A stretch of 5,704 nucleotides of DNA from an uncultured Hyphomonadaceae bacterium (GCA_937873805.1 CALMWO010000082.1:1-5704); one strand, 5' to 3'; counted from the first letter of the stretch, positions 1 through 5,528 are shown. Made by a program: numbers and translations. Notes: generated by a model from the sequence alone, not told the origin.

Positions 1-717
1 TGCGCCGTTCTGCTTCTGCAGCGCCTTGCCATAGGCGCCGACGGCGAAGAGCGGGAGCTCGTTCATCGCTTCGTCGAGGCGCAGGCCTTCGGTGTAAGGC
101 CAGCGCAGGCTGGGGCGGTTCACGCCCGGCATCTCTTTCTTGTTCAGGTAGGTTTCGAACTGAACATACTTCGCCGTGGCCTTCGGCTTGAGCTTCTTCA
201 TCACGTCAGCCATCGGCACGCCGATCCATGGCACGACCATGGACCATGCCTCGACACAGCGGTGGCGATAGACGCGCTCTTCGAGCTTCGAATAATCGAT
301 CAGGTCCTTGAGGGCGTACTTGCCGGGCGCGTCGGTTTCGCCTTCGACGGTGACTTCCCACGGCGAGACGTTCATCAGGCTGGCATAGCGTGGCGGGTCG
401 TCCTTGCTGGTCCCGAATTCGTAGTAATTGCAGTAGCCGGTGAAGGCGTCTTCGATCGTCGTCTGGTCGGCGACGGCGTAGGCGGCCTTCTTCGCCTTGA
501 GGGCGGCGCCGGGTGCGGGGTGGGCGCCGGCGCCTGCAGCGACGGGCGCGGGCGTCTGCTGCGGTTCGGAGCAGGCGGGCAGCGCCCCGAGGATGGAGCC
601 GGCGCCGATGAAGCCGGCAGCCGACAGGACGTGACGCCGGTCCATGAACATGCCTTCCGGCGTCATCTCCTCGCGGAGCGACTGGTAATCCGGGTTGCGG
701 CGGAACTTCAGCTCCAT
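1..717 (-). CDS. msrP: Protein-methionine-sulfoxide reductase catalytic subunit MsrP (YedY), 3' end outside window
   Basis: MsrP is a periplasmic molybdopterin enzyme of the sulfite-oxidase fold. It reduces methionine sulfoxide in envelope proteins with electrons from the membrane haem protein MsrQ; no msrQ is visible here. The visible 239 residues include the family stretch NYYEFGT (97-103), a W-x-V-x-V-x-G-E strand (120-127) and E-E-R-V-Y-R-H-R-C-V-E-A-W-S-M, whose Cys154 matches the molybdenum-ligand Cys of E. coli MsrP (precursor Cys146). The visible end, ...LQKQNGA, also matches the family, so roughly 80-100 C-terminal residues should lie beyond base 1. The start is ATG at 717, with GAAAGGA 7 bases upstream. 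The N-terminus has a Tat motif D-R-R-H-V-L-S (26-32) after a 25-residue n-region, as in E. coli. Unusually, L-P-A-C (46-49) resembles a lipobox and is followed by a Pro/Ala/Gly-rich linker to about residue 72. Identity is nearly certain; lipidation is inference. Confidence 0.95.
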   Translation of the reverse strand, partial: MELKFRRNPDYQSLREEMTPEGMFMDRRHVLSAAGFIGAGSILGALPACSEPQQTPAPVAAGAGAHPAPGAALKAKKAAYAVADQTTIEDAFTGYCNYYEFGTSKDDPPRYASLMNVSPWEVTVEGETDAPGKYALKDLIDYSKLEERVYRHRCVEAWSMVVPWIGVPMADVMKKLKPKATAKYVQFETYLNKKEMPGVNRPSLRWPYTEGLRLDEAMNELPLFAVGAYGKALQKQNGA

Positions 718-903
718 CTCGCGGTCCTTTCGATCTCTCGCCGATATCTCTACGTTGGTTCTGTCCCTGCCGATCACCGTGCTCGGTTTTTCCGTTGCTC
801 GGCCGCGGGCTGGGCGTTCCCGATATACGTCGGGCCCCAAGCTTATCCTACAGAGCCGGGCGTGCATGCTAGCCTCTGGATGCACCTGATTCGGGAGAAC
901 GCA
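718..903. promoter_or_regulatory. Divergent intergenic region between msrP and the small lipoprotein gene
   Basis: These 186 bases must hold the promoters of both divergent genes. A short inverted repeat, CCCGA at 819-823 and TCGGG at 830-834 around TATACG, lies near the middle and could be an operator. A -10-like TATCCT for the rightward gene lies at 845-850, without a convincing -35 partner. No RNA gene or small ORF with a good ribosome binding site is evident. The promoter assignment follows from gene orientation; the individual elements are weak. Confidence 0.35.
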
Positions 904-1329
904 TTGCAACTCCGGGCTTTTCTGGCGGGTTTCGCAGCGCTCACGGCGAGTTGCGCGACCGCAGCAGCTCCGGAAGCGGGGCCGCCTGCGCCCACCACGA
1001 CCGGGCAGGCGCTGGCGCAGCTGGCGTGTCCGCACCGGATCGCTGAGGCCAATGCGTGGGTGAACCACATGCCGGGGCCGGGGCGGTCTGCACGCGAGCT
1101 GCATGTCGATGTGCGGCTGGTCGAGGCGACGGATACGGCTGTGGTGCTGAAGTCGGTGGCAAGCACCGGCAACACGCTCGTTCTGGAAATCCGCACGGCG
1201 CCGGCAGCGCAGGTGGCGGGACGGGTGGCCTATCGCGAGCCTGTGCCTGACCCCATGTACAAGAAGATCAGCTTCTTCTGCCGGGGCGGGGAGATCTATT
1301 CGATCGACAGGATCGAGAAGGTCTACTGA
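904..1329 (+). CDS. Small putative lipoprotein of unknown function
   Basis: I do not recognise this protein. From a TTG start at 904 it has 141 residues. The N-terminus is short and hydrophobic (residues 3-15) and ends in L-T-A-S-C, with Cys17 as a plausible lipidation site, although Thr at -3 is not ideal. A Pro/Ala/Thr-rich linker follows (18-35), then a compact domain with two further cysteines, Cys42 (A-C-P-H) and Cys126 (F-F-C-R-G-G), which could form a disulfide in the periplasm. Residues 65-97 alternate like beta strands. TTG 904 was chosen because GGGAG sits 6 bases upstream and the resulting signal has normal lipoprotein length. ATG 880 (149 aa) and GTG 862 are in frame but lack a clear ribosome binding site. 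The frame stays open far upstream, but that part is antisense to msrP. The gene is divergent from msrP and converges on the SOD gene, 15 bases apart. The role is unknown; an envelope location is inferred. Confidence 0.7.
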   Translation: MQLRAFLAGFAALTASCATAAAPEAGPPAPTTTGQALAQLACPHRIAEANAWVNHMPGPGRSARELHVDVRLVEATDTAVVLKSVASTGNTLVLEIRTAPAAQVAGRVAYREPVPDPMYKKISFFCRGGEIYSIDRIEKVY

Positions 1330-1344
1330 GCGCAAGACGTCTCG

Positions 1345-2037
1345 CTAGATGGGCGCCTTGAATATCCTGTCGGCATTCGCCCAGTCCAACGCGCCCATGA
1401 AAGCGTCGACATAAGCCGCAGCCTTCGCACCGAAGTCCATGTGGTAGGCGTGTTCGTACATGTCGAGCGCAACCAGCACCGTTCCGTCCGCCGCGGTGAG
1501 GGTGTGGTCGGACGACCACTGGTTGATGAGTCGTCCGGCGCGTGGCGACCATGTGAGCAGCACCCAGCCAGAACCGCCGCCCAAGGCTTTGCCGATGCCG
1601 ACGAACTCAGTGCGCCAGCGGTCATGGCTGCCGAAGTCGGCTTCAATCTGCTTGCCCAACGCAGCGCCCGGTTTCGATCCACCTTTGCCGAGCGATGCGA
1701 AGTAAGCTTCGTGCAGGATCATGGAATTGAGAGCCATGAGTTCTTCGCGCTTCAGCCCGTTTATCAGAAAGCCTGGCGCTGTCGCAAAATCGGTGCTTCG
1801 GAGCTGGCTCTCTATGTCGCCCAGCCGTTTTACAGCGCCCACGTAATTATTGTCGTGGTGACTGACCAACAGTTTTTCCGACAAGCCGGGAATGGTCTTT
1901 GGATCAAATGGCAATGGCTTGGGCGTGAAACCCGTCGTCGAGGCGAGGGCTGGTGTTTGTGCTGTGGCGCAGGAAGCGGCGGCTGCGCTGGCGGCGAGGA
2001 CGACGCCCCCCGCAATAAGGCTACGCCTGTCGAGCAT
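1345..2037 (-). CDS. Exported Fe/Mn-type superoxide dismutase (Tat signal, possible lipoprotein)
   Basis: This enzyme would convert superoxide to oxygen and peroxide outside the cytoplasm. The 230-residue product begins M-L-D-R-R-S-L-I, a Tat-like twin-arginine signal, then an Ala-rich core ending A-A-A-S-C (Cys23), a possible lipidation site. Fe/Mn-SOD landmarks follow: first ligand His60 in S-H-H-D-N-N-Y, second ligand His109 in L-N-S-M-I-L-H-E-A-Y-F, G-S-G-W at 155-158, and D-M-Y-E-H-A-Y-H-M-D-F supplying Asp192 and His196. All four metal ligands are present. Several second-shell residues differ from the enterobacterial enzymes: the usual K-H-H after the first ligand is changed, the W of D-x-W-E-H is Tyr, and His178 falls where Mn-SODs have Gln. 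Metal choice therefore cannot be read from sequence. The start at 2037 is favoured by GGGAG 8 bases upstream and by the Tat motif at residues 3-7; ATG 2055 would add six residues without a well-placed ribosome binding site. It is divergent from the phosphodiesterase gene. Confidence 0.93.
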   Translation of the reverse strand: MLDRRSLIAGGVVLAASAAAASCATAQTPALASTTGFTPKPLPFDPKTIPGLSEKLLVSHHDNNYVGAVKRLGDIESQLRSTDFATAPGFLINGLKREELMALNSMILHEAYFASLGKGGSKPGAALGKQIEADFGSHDRWRTEFVGIGKALGGGSGWVLLTWSPRAGRLINQWSSDHTLTAADGTVLVALDMYEHAYHMDFGAKAAAYVDAFMGALDWANADRIFKAPI

Positions 2038-2065
2038 GCTGGGTTCTCCCGCCATTCATGAGGCT

Positions 2066-2082
2066 GGAAAGTACTCCTTTCC
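2066..2082. promoter_or_regulatory. Inverted repeat overlapping a candidate SOD promoter
   Basis: GGAAAG (2066-2071) and CTTTCC (2077-2082) form perfect 6-base arms around a 5-base spacer, 29 bases upstream of the chosen SOD start. On the minus strand, TTGATC (2090-2095) and TACTTT (2068-2073) are a plausible -35/-10 pair with a 16-base spacer, so the repeat covers the -10 and part of the spacer, as a repressor operator would. If transcription starts further upstream it could instead be a leader hairpin. The repeat is certain; its function and the promoter are inferred. Confidence 0.4.
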
Positions 2083-2096
2083 TCCCATGGATCAAA

Positions 2097-2118
2097 GCGC
2101 GGTGGTTACTGGCCGCGC
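2097..2118. repeat. Inverted repeat in the SOD/phosphodiesterase intergenic region
   Basis: GCGCGG (2097-2102) and CCGCGC (2113-2118) are perfect 6-base GC arms around a 10-base spacer. They lie close to the candidate -35 of the SOD promoter on the other strand. This could be a stem in a leader RNA or a protein site; nothing in the sequence decides between these. Confidence 0.35.
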
Positions 2119-2140
2119 CGGACAGCCGCATTTGCTCTCG

Positions 2141-2192
2141 GAGCCCTGCTCCTGTAAGGGCTCGGCCAATGGCCGGGGGCCGTAGCAGGGAG
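2141..2192 (+). promoter_or_regulatory. Structured leader with alternative hairpins at the phosphodiesterase ribosome binding site
   Basis: Two pairings exclude each other. In one, GAGCCC (2141-2146) pairs with GGGCTC (2158-2163), followed by a small hairpin CGGCC-AAT-GGCCG (2163-2175). In the other, CCCTGCT (2144-2150) pairs perfectly over 7 bases with AGCAGGG (2184-2190), which overlaps the ribosome binding site GGGAG (2188-2192) of the gene starting at 2198. The second state could also enclose the 2163-2175 hairpin, giving a two-tier stem. The pairings are seen directly. Translational control is inference, and the transcription start, on which it depends, is not known. Confidence 0.4.
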
Positions 2193-2197
2193 TGTGC

Positions 2198-3037
2198 ATG
2201 CGCCTCGGGTTTTTCGGCGATGTGGTGGGGCGGGCGGGCCGCGCAGCTGTCTCCGAACATCTTCCGCGCGTGCGTCGTGAGCTCAAGCTCGATTTCGTCG
2301 TGGTGAATGGCGAGAACGCGGCGGGCGGCTTCGGGATTACATCCTCAACCGCGGCGGAACTGTTTGATGCGGGCGCGGACTGCATCACGCTGGGCAACCA
2401 TTCGTGGGACCAGGCCGAGGCGCTGACCTTCATCGAGCGCGAGACGCGGTTGCTGCGTCCGTTCAATTATCCGCAGACGCTGAACATTCCGGGGCGGGGC
2501 GCGCAGCTGTTCACGACGCCGAACGGGCAGCGCGTGTTCGTGATCCAGATTCATGGCTCTGCCTTCATGGAGTCGCTGGATGATCCCATTCAGGGCGTGC
2601 AGCGCGCGCTGGATGAAGCGCCGCTGCGCCAGGTGGCGGATGCGGTGATCGTCGAGATGCACGCCGAAGCGACGGCGGAGAAATACATCATGGGACATTT
2701 CTGTGATGGTCGCGCGACGCTGGTGGTGGGCGCGCATACGCATGTGCCGACGGGCGATGCGCATATCCTTGCGGGTGGTACAGCCTACATGACCGATGCC
2801 GGCATGTGTGGGGATTATGACAGCGTGATTGGCATGAAGAAGGGGCCGCTGGTTCAGCGCGCTTCCACCCGGTTGCCGGTCGAACGGAAATCGCCGGCTG
2901 AGGGGCCGGCGACGTTGTGCGGCGTGTTCGTGGAATCCGATGACAATAGCGGGCTTGCCCTGCGCGTCGAGCCGATCCGCGTCGGCGGGCGCTTGCGGCA
3001 GACGCTGCCGTCACTGACGCCACGCATCGCGGAATGA
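2198..3037 (+). CDS. TIGR00282/YmdB-family metallophosphoesterase (2',3'-cyclic nucleotide 2'-phosphodiesterase type)
   Basis: This is a cytoplasmic calcineurin-like phosphoesterase of the family containing Bacillus subtilis YmdB, which hydrolyses 2',3'-cyclic nucleotides and affects RNA turnover, biofilm formation and motility. The 279 residues fit the family (about 255-280). The dimetal centre is complete: Asp8 (F-G-D-V-V-G-R), Glu39-Asn40 (N-G-E-N-A), Asn67-His68 (L-G-N-H), His155 (E-M-H-A-E) and His180/His182 (G-A-H-T-H-V). The first five match B. subtilis YmdB numbering exactly, as I recall it. The conserved end of the fold, T-D-A-G-M-C-G (199-205), is also present. ATG 2198 is preferred, with AGGGAG 5 bases upstream; GTG 2192 in frame overlaps that site. 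There is no signal peptide, unlike most neighbours. It is divergent from the SOD gene and 95 bases ahead of the exported methyltransferase gene, with which it might share a transcript. The substrate in this lineage is not shown by sequence. Confidence 0.93.
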   Translation: MRLGFFGDVVGRAGRAAVSEHLPRVRRELKLDFVVVNGENAAGGFGITSSTAAELFDAGADCITLGNHSWDQAEALTFIERETRLLRPFNYPQTLNIPGRGAQLFTTPNGQRVFVIQIHGSAFMESLDDPIQGVQRALDEAPLRQVADAVIVEMHAEATAEKYIMGHFCDGRATLVVGAHTHVPTGDAHILAGGTAYMTDAGMCGDYDSVIGMKKGPLVQRASTRLPVERKSPAEGPATLCGVFVESDDNSGLALRVEPIRVGGRLRQTLPSLTPRIAE

Positions 3038-3041
3038 TCGC

Positions 3042-3073
3042 GCGAGCGTCAATTGGCGCCGCTCGCCTGACGC
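3042..3073 (+). repeat. Overlapping inverted repeats after the phosphodiesterase gene
   Basis: GCGAGCG (3042-3048) and CGCTCGC (3060-3066) form 7-base perfect arms around an 11-base loop, starting 4 bases after the stop codon. A competing pairing, GCGTCA (3046-3051) with TGACGC (3068-3073), uses some of the same bases. No T-run follows, so it is not a standard intrinsic terminator. It may be a weak or factor-dependent terminator, or an mRNA 3'-end stabiliser between two same-strand genes. Confidence 0.4.
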
Positions 3074-3132
3074 GCTAGGTCTTTGCCCAACAATCCGGCC
3101 GGACGGGCGCGGAAAGACTGGGAGGACACCTC

Positions 3133-3906
3133 ATGCGTATGAACCTGATGCGGTCGCTTGCTGTAGCGGCGCTGCTGGCCACGGCGGCCTGCCAAACGAT
3201 GGGCGAGGCGCCGGTGACGGCGTCGACCGAGAATATCGTTGCGGCGGTTGCCGACGCAGCGCGCCCGCAAGCGGACAAGGATCGCGATGCGAACCGCAAG
3301 CCTGCCGACATGGTGGCGTTCGGCGAAGTTCGCCCCGGCGACAAGGTGGGCGAGCTGGTGCCGGGCGGCGGCTACATGACGCGCATCCTGTCGAAGGCCG
3401 TTGGCCCGACCGGCAAGATCTATGTGTTTGCCAGCCAGCCGGTCGCCCGCGAAGGTCAACCGCCGCCAGCTGCGCCGGTTGCGGCCATCACGGCTGACAC
3501 GGCGAACTATGGCAACGTGCAGGTCGTGATCTCGAACTTCGCGACCATCGCGAACCCGGAGCCGCTGGACCTGGTGTGGACGTCGCAGAACTATCACGAC
3601 ATGCACAACCCCGGCCGCAACCTCGACATCAATGCTGCGAACAAGGCGATCCTCAATGCGCTGAAGCCGGGCGGGCTCTATATCGTGCTCGACCACCAGT
3701 CTGCGAAGGGTACGGAGTTCAGCGCGGACCTGCACCGCATCGACGAAGCGAAGGTGAAGGCTGAAGTGCTGGCCGCCGGCTTCGAGTTTGTTGGCGCGTC
3801 GACCGTGCTGCGCAATCCGGCCGATGATGGCGCGAAGACGATTTTCGATCCGTCGATCCGCGGCAAGACGGATCAGTTCATCCTGAAGTTCAAGAAGCCG
3901 GGCTGA
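3133..3906 (+). CDS. Exported class I SAM-methyltransferase-fold lipoprotein (COG4798-like)
   Basis: The 257-residue product has a lipoprotein signal (M-R-M-N-L-M-R then a hydrophobic stretch to A-T-A-A-C, Cys20), so it should be anchored on the periplasmic side. The rest resembles exported predicted methyltransferases (COG4798 type). Residues 56-69 give R-K-P-A-D-M-V-x-F-G-E-V-R-P-G. Motif I is G-E-L-V-P-G-G-G-Y (73-81), then V-G-P-T-G-K-I-Y-V-F (90-99). L-D-L-V-W-T-S-Q-N-Y-H-D-M (145-157) is the motif after strand 4, and L-K-P-G-G-L-Y (177-183) follows. Motif I has Val at the first Gly position, and the end of strand 2 (Y-V-F-A-S) lacks the acidic residue that usually binds the SAM ribose. 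With SAM being cytoplasmic, this makes methylation in the periplasm doubtful; the substrate is unknown. The start is well set by GGGAGG 7 bases upstream of ATG 3133. The gene ends at a strong terminator. Confidence 0.85.
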   Translation: MRMNLMRSLAVAALLATAACQTMGEAPVTASTENIVAAVADAARPQADKDRDANRKPADMVAFGEVRPGDKVGELVPGGGYMTRILSKAVGPTGKIYVFASQPVAREGQPPPAAPVAAITADTANYGNVQVVISNFATIANPEPLDLVWTSQNYHDMHNPGRNLDINAANKAILNALKPGGLYIVLDHQSAKGTEFSADLHRIDEAKVKAEVLAAGFEFVGASTVLRNPADDGAKTIFDPSIRGKTDQFILKFKKPG

Positions 3907-3933
3907 TCCGACTTCGGATTTCGAAATGCGAGA

Positions 3934-3958
3934 GGGGAGGCGCGAGCCTCCCCTTTTT
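3934..3958 (+). terminator. Intrinsic terminator of the methyltransferase gene
   Basis: GGGGAGGC (3934-3941) and GCCTCCCC (3946-3953) form a perfect 8-bp stem with a GCGA tetraloop, extended by an A-T pair (3933/3954), and run straight into TTTTT (3954-3958). This is a textbook Rho-independent terminator 27 bases after the stop. A smaller hairpin, ATCCG-ACTT-CGGAT (3906-3919), overlaps the stop codon just before it. On the minus strand the stem is followed by TCTCGCATTTC, so termination of the converging DUF488 transcript would be weaker. Confidence 0.9.
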
Positions 3959-3970
3959 CGTTGGGCGCGC

Positions 3971-4420
3971 TTACCGGAAGAGAATCTCTTTCCGCTTCAG
4001 GCCCTTTTCCTCCAGCGCTTCGGCGATGCGGTTGCGGTGGCACTTTGCGCCGTCGCCGCAGAAGCAGAGAAGGGCCGTGGGTTGGGCGCGGATGAGTTCT
4101 TCCGCTTCAAGAAGCGCGAGCTGGGCTTCGGGCTGCATGAAGCTGGCTTCGTAGATCCTGCGGAACTCGTCCATGCGGCCGGCGCGGTTGGCCTCGCGGC
4201 CGGCTTTCGGCGTGCCGAGCGGGCGAAGGTGGATATAGCCGATGCCTTCCGCGTCGAGTGAAGCGGCGAGAAGTTTCTTGGAGAAGCCGGCGCGGCGGGA
4301 ATTGGCGACATCGCGCGTATCGATGATGCGCTTGACGCCAGCCGCCTGAAGCCCGGCGATGAGGCCGGGAAGCGTGGTGTGTTCATAACCGACGGTGAAG
4401 AATGTGCGGCGGCTGGCCAT
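3971..4420 (-). CDS. DUF488 family protein
   Basis: The 149-residue, apparently cytoplasmic protein belongs to DUF488, a widespread small-protein family without an established function. Hallmarks are the N-terminal T-V-G-Y-E-H (9-14), I-I-D-T-R-D-V (32-38) followed by S-R-R-A-G-F-S (41-47), L-R-P-L-G-T-P (65-71), and the C-terminal L-L-C-F-C-G-D-G-A-K-C-H-R (117-129), with Cys119, Cys121 and Cys127-His128 as candidate catalytic or metal-binding residues. Length is normal and the reading frame intact. ATG 4420 puts T-V-G-Y close to the N-terminus as expected; only a weak AGG lies 5 bases upstream, inside the short inverted repeat GCCTA/TAGGC (4424-4435). It lies 63 bases downstream of the secreted-protein gene on the same strand, so joint transcription is possible. 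Its 3' end faces the methyltransferase terminator. Family assignment is firm; the role is unknown. Confidence 0.92.
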   Translation of the reverse strand: MASRRTFFTVGYEHTTLPGLIAGLQAAGVKRIIDTRDVANSRRAGFSKKLLAASLDAEGIGYIHLRPLGTPKAGREANRAGRMDEFRRIYEASFMQPEAQLALLEAEELIRAQPTALLCFCGDGAKCHRNRIAEALEEKGLKRKEILFR

Positions 4421-4483
4421 GAAGCCTAGATAGGCATGTGTGCAGCGCGCGCAACTCCTGCGGCGTGAACTGCGCAGCCCGCA

Positions 4484-5431
4484 TCAATCGCCGCCTGTCG
4501 CGGGCTTTGGTTCCGGCGTCTTCTGTCTGCCCAGGCGGGCGGCCGTCAGGATGTTGGTCATCGCGTAATTGCCCTCATGACAGGCGTATTCGTAGACCGG
4601 ACTTGCGATGCGTTTCAGTACGTACTCCGCAAGCCATGGCGCCTTGTAGAGCGACGGATCCTCGATCGTGAAACGGTAGAGCAGCAGATCAGCAGACAGC
4701 AGGCGGAAGCGTTCGATCACGCGGCTGTCGGTCGTGACGAACGCTCCGCCGCGCCAGGTGAGCCCGCCCGGATCGGAGATCGACAGGCTGTCGGTCTCGA
4801 TCACGAATGTATCGTCTTCCCATCTGCCGCGCGATTGGCCGCCGCGCGAGCGAAGCGCGTCGCGCTGCGGCGGGTCCGTGAGTGAGACGATGCGCAGGGG
4901 TTCCATGTCCTCCATCGCGAGGACCATGACGCCCGGCATCTGCACGATCTGCAGCGGGATCATCAGGGAGGAAGCCGCCATGGGCGCGTTGACCAGACCA
5001 TCGATGCAACGTTCCGGGGCAGGGCGGTTTTCCGGGTCGTCGTATTTCGGGCCATCGCGTTCCAGCGCGGCCTTCGCCAGCGCGGTCAGGGGCAGCTTGC
5101 CGTCGGCGGGTTCGATGAGCCAGGACGAGCGCAAGGCGCCGTCCATCTCCAGCAGCGCACGGGGCACAGCGTTCGCGTCGTTCTCGGGGTCGTAGACCTC
5201 GCCCTCGCTCTGCTCGGCGATCAGCTTTTCGATCATGGCGGCTTGTCCGTCGGGCGGGACGATCAGGCCGGTCACGCCATCGGGTCGTTCGAGCGGCGTG
5301 AGGAAGCCGGAGAACCAGTAGCCGTGCAGGTCTGGGCGGCCATCGGGTGCGCGGGGAATCGGAGCGGCGCTTTCCTGCGCCAGCGCTGGAGCCGCCGCCA
5401 ACACGGCGAGAGCTGCGATGAGTGAACGCAT
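4484..5431 (-). CDS. Secreted protein of a large uncharacterised family (P-D-L-x-G-Y-W / CHEGNYAM type)
   Basis: The 315-residue product has a clear Sec signal peptide, hydrophobic from residue 4 to 17 with A-P-A-L-A before Gln19, so it should be periplasmic or outer-surface. The mature part starts with P-R-A-P-D-G-R-P-D-L-H-G-Y-W (26-39). Later come W-E-D-D-T-F-V-I-E-T (204-213), E-R-F-R-L-L (240-245), Y-R-F-T-I-E-D-P (252-259), P-W-L-A-E-Y (265-270) and Y-E-Y-A-C-H-E-G-N-Y-A-M (280-291). I recall this motif set from many unannotated secreted proteins of Acidobacteria and Proteobacteria; no activity is known to me. The C-tail (302-315) is polar and probably unstructured. ATG 5431 is chosen because it starts the signal peptide and has GGGGG 6-10 bases upstream; the frame extends to 5533, but that would put 34 non-signal residues, partly encoded in the palindromic repeat, in front. 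Its upstream region holds an operator-like inverted repeat. Confidence 0.85.
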   Translation of the reverse strand: MRSLIAALAVLAAAPALAQESAAPIPRAPDGRPDLHGYWFSGFLTPLERPDGVTGLIVPPDGQAAMIEKLIAEQSEGEVYDPENDANAVPRALLEMDGALRSSWLIEPADGKLPLTALAKAALERDGPKYDDPENRPAPERCIDGLVNAPMAASSLMIPLQIVQMPGVMVLAMEDMEPLRIVSLTDPPQRDALRSRGGQSRGRWEDDTFVIETDSLSISDPGGLTWRGGAFVTTDSRVIERFRLLSADLLLYRFTIEDPSLYKAPWLAEYVLKRIASPVYEYACHEGNYAMTNILTAARLGRQKTPEPKPATGGD

Positions 5432-5460
5432 TGGGGCCCCCTGACCTAACCGGCCCCAGC

Positions 5461-5483
5461 GTGCATACAATTTTCGTATGCGC
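5461..5483. promoter_or_regulatory. Operator-like inverted repeat upstream of the secreted-protein gene
   Basis: GCATAC (5463-5468) and GTATGC (5476-5481) are perfect arms around a 7-base AT-rich centre, AATTTTC. One G-C pair and one T-G step extend the symmetry to 5461-5483. It lies 30-52 bases ahead of the start at 5431, where a promoter is expected, in an otherwise GC-rich region. This is the form of a dimeric repressor site (GntR- or TetR-like sites are possible), but I cannot assign a regulator. Confidence 0.45.
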
Positions 5484-5528
5484 CAGTGGAGTCGTATGGC
5501 GTGGCTAGGAGCTATCGCTCGGAGCGAG

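Noticed and set aside
262..903. Upstream extension of the small lipoprotein frame to an ATG at 262
   Set aside because: It would run antisense through more than half of the visible msrP, whose protein is clearly conserved, and would bury the lipoprotein signal inside the protein.
1330..1344. Shared bidirectional terminator between the convergent lipoprotein and SOD genes
   Set aside because: Only 15 bases separate the stops. There is an 8-base palindrome AGACGTCT (1335-1342) but no stem-loop with a T-run on either strand.
2038..2055. SOD start at ATG 2055
   Set aside because: The AAAGGAG motif upstream is 18 bases away, too far; ATG 2037 has GGGAG at a normal distance and directly precedes the Tat motif.
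1441..2061. Long plus-strand open frame across the SOD gene
   Set aside because: It is the antisense shadow of a complete SOD with all four metal ligands; it has no recognisable motifs.
2056..2190. 6S RNA gene ahead of the phosphodiesterase gene
   Set aside because: I recall 6S RNA and a folate cyclo-ligase gene near this phosphodiesterase in some alphaproteobacteria, and the region is hairpin-rich. But no cyclo-ligase gene is present, the space is short, and I could not recognise the long stem with central bubble.
3049..3735. Long open frame (228 codons) opposite the methyltransferase gene
   Set aside because: Its Arg/His/Val-rich translation is typical of the antisense of a GC-rich gene; the plus strand has a strong ribosome binding site, signal peptide and family motifs.
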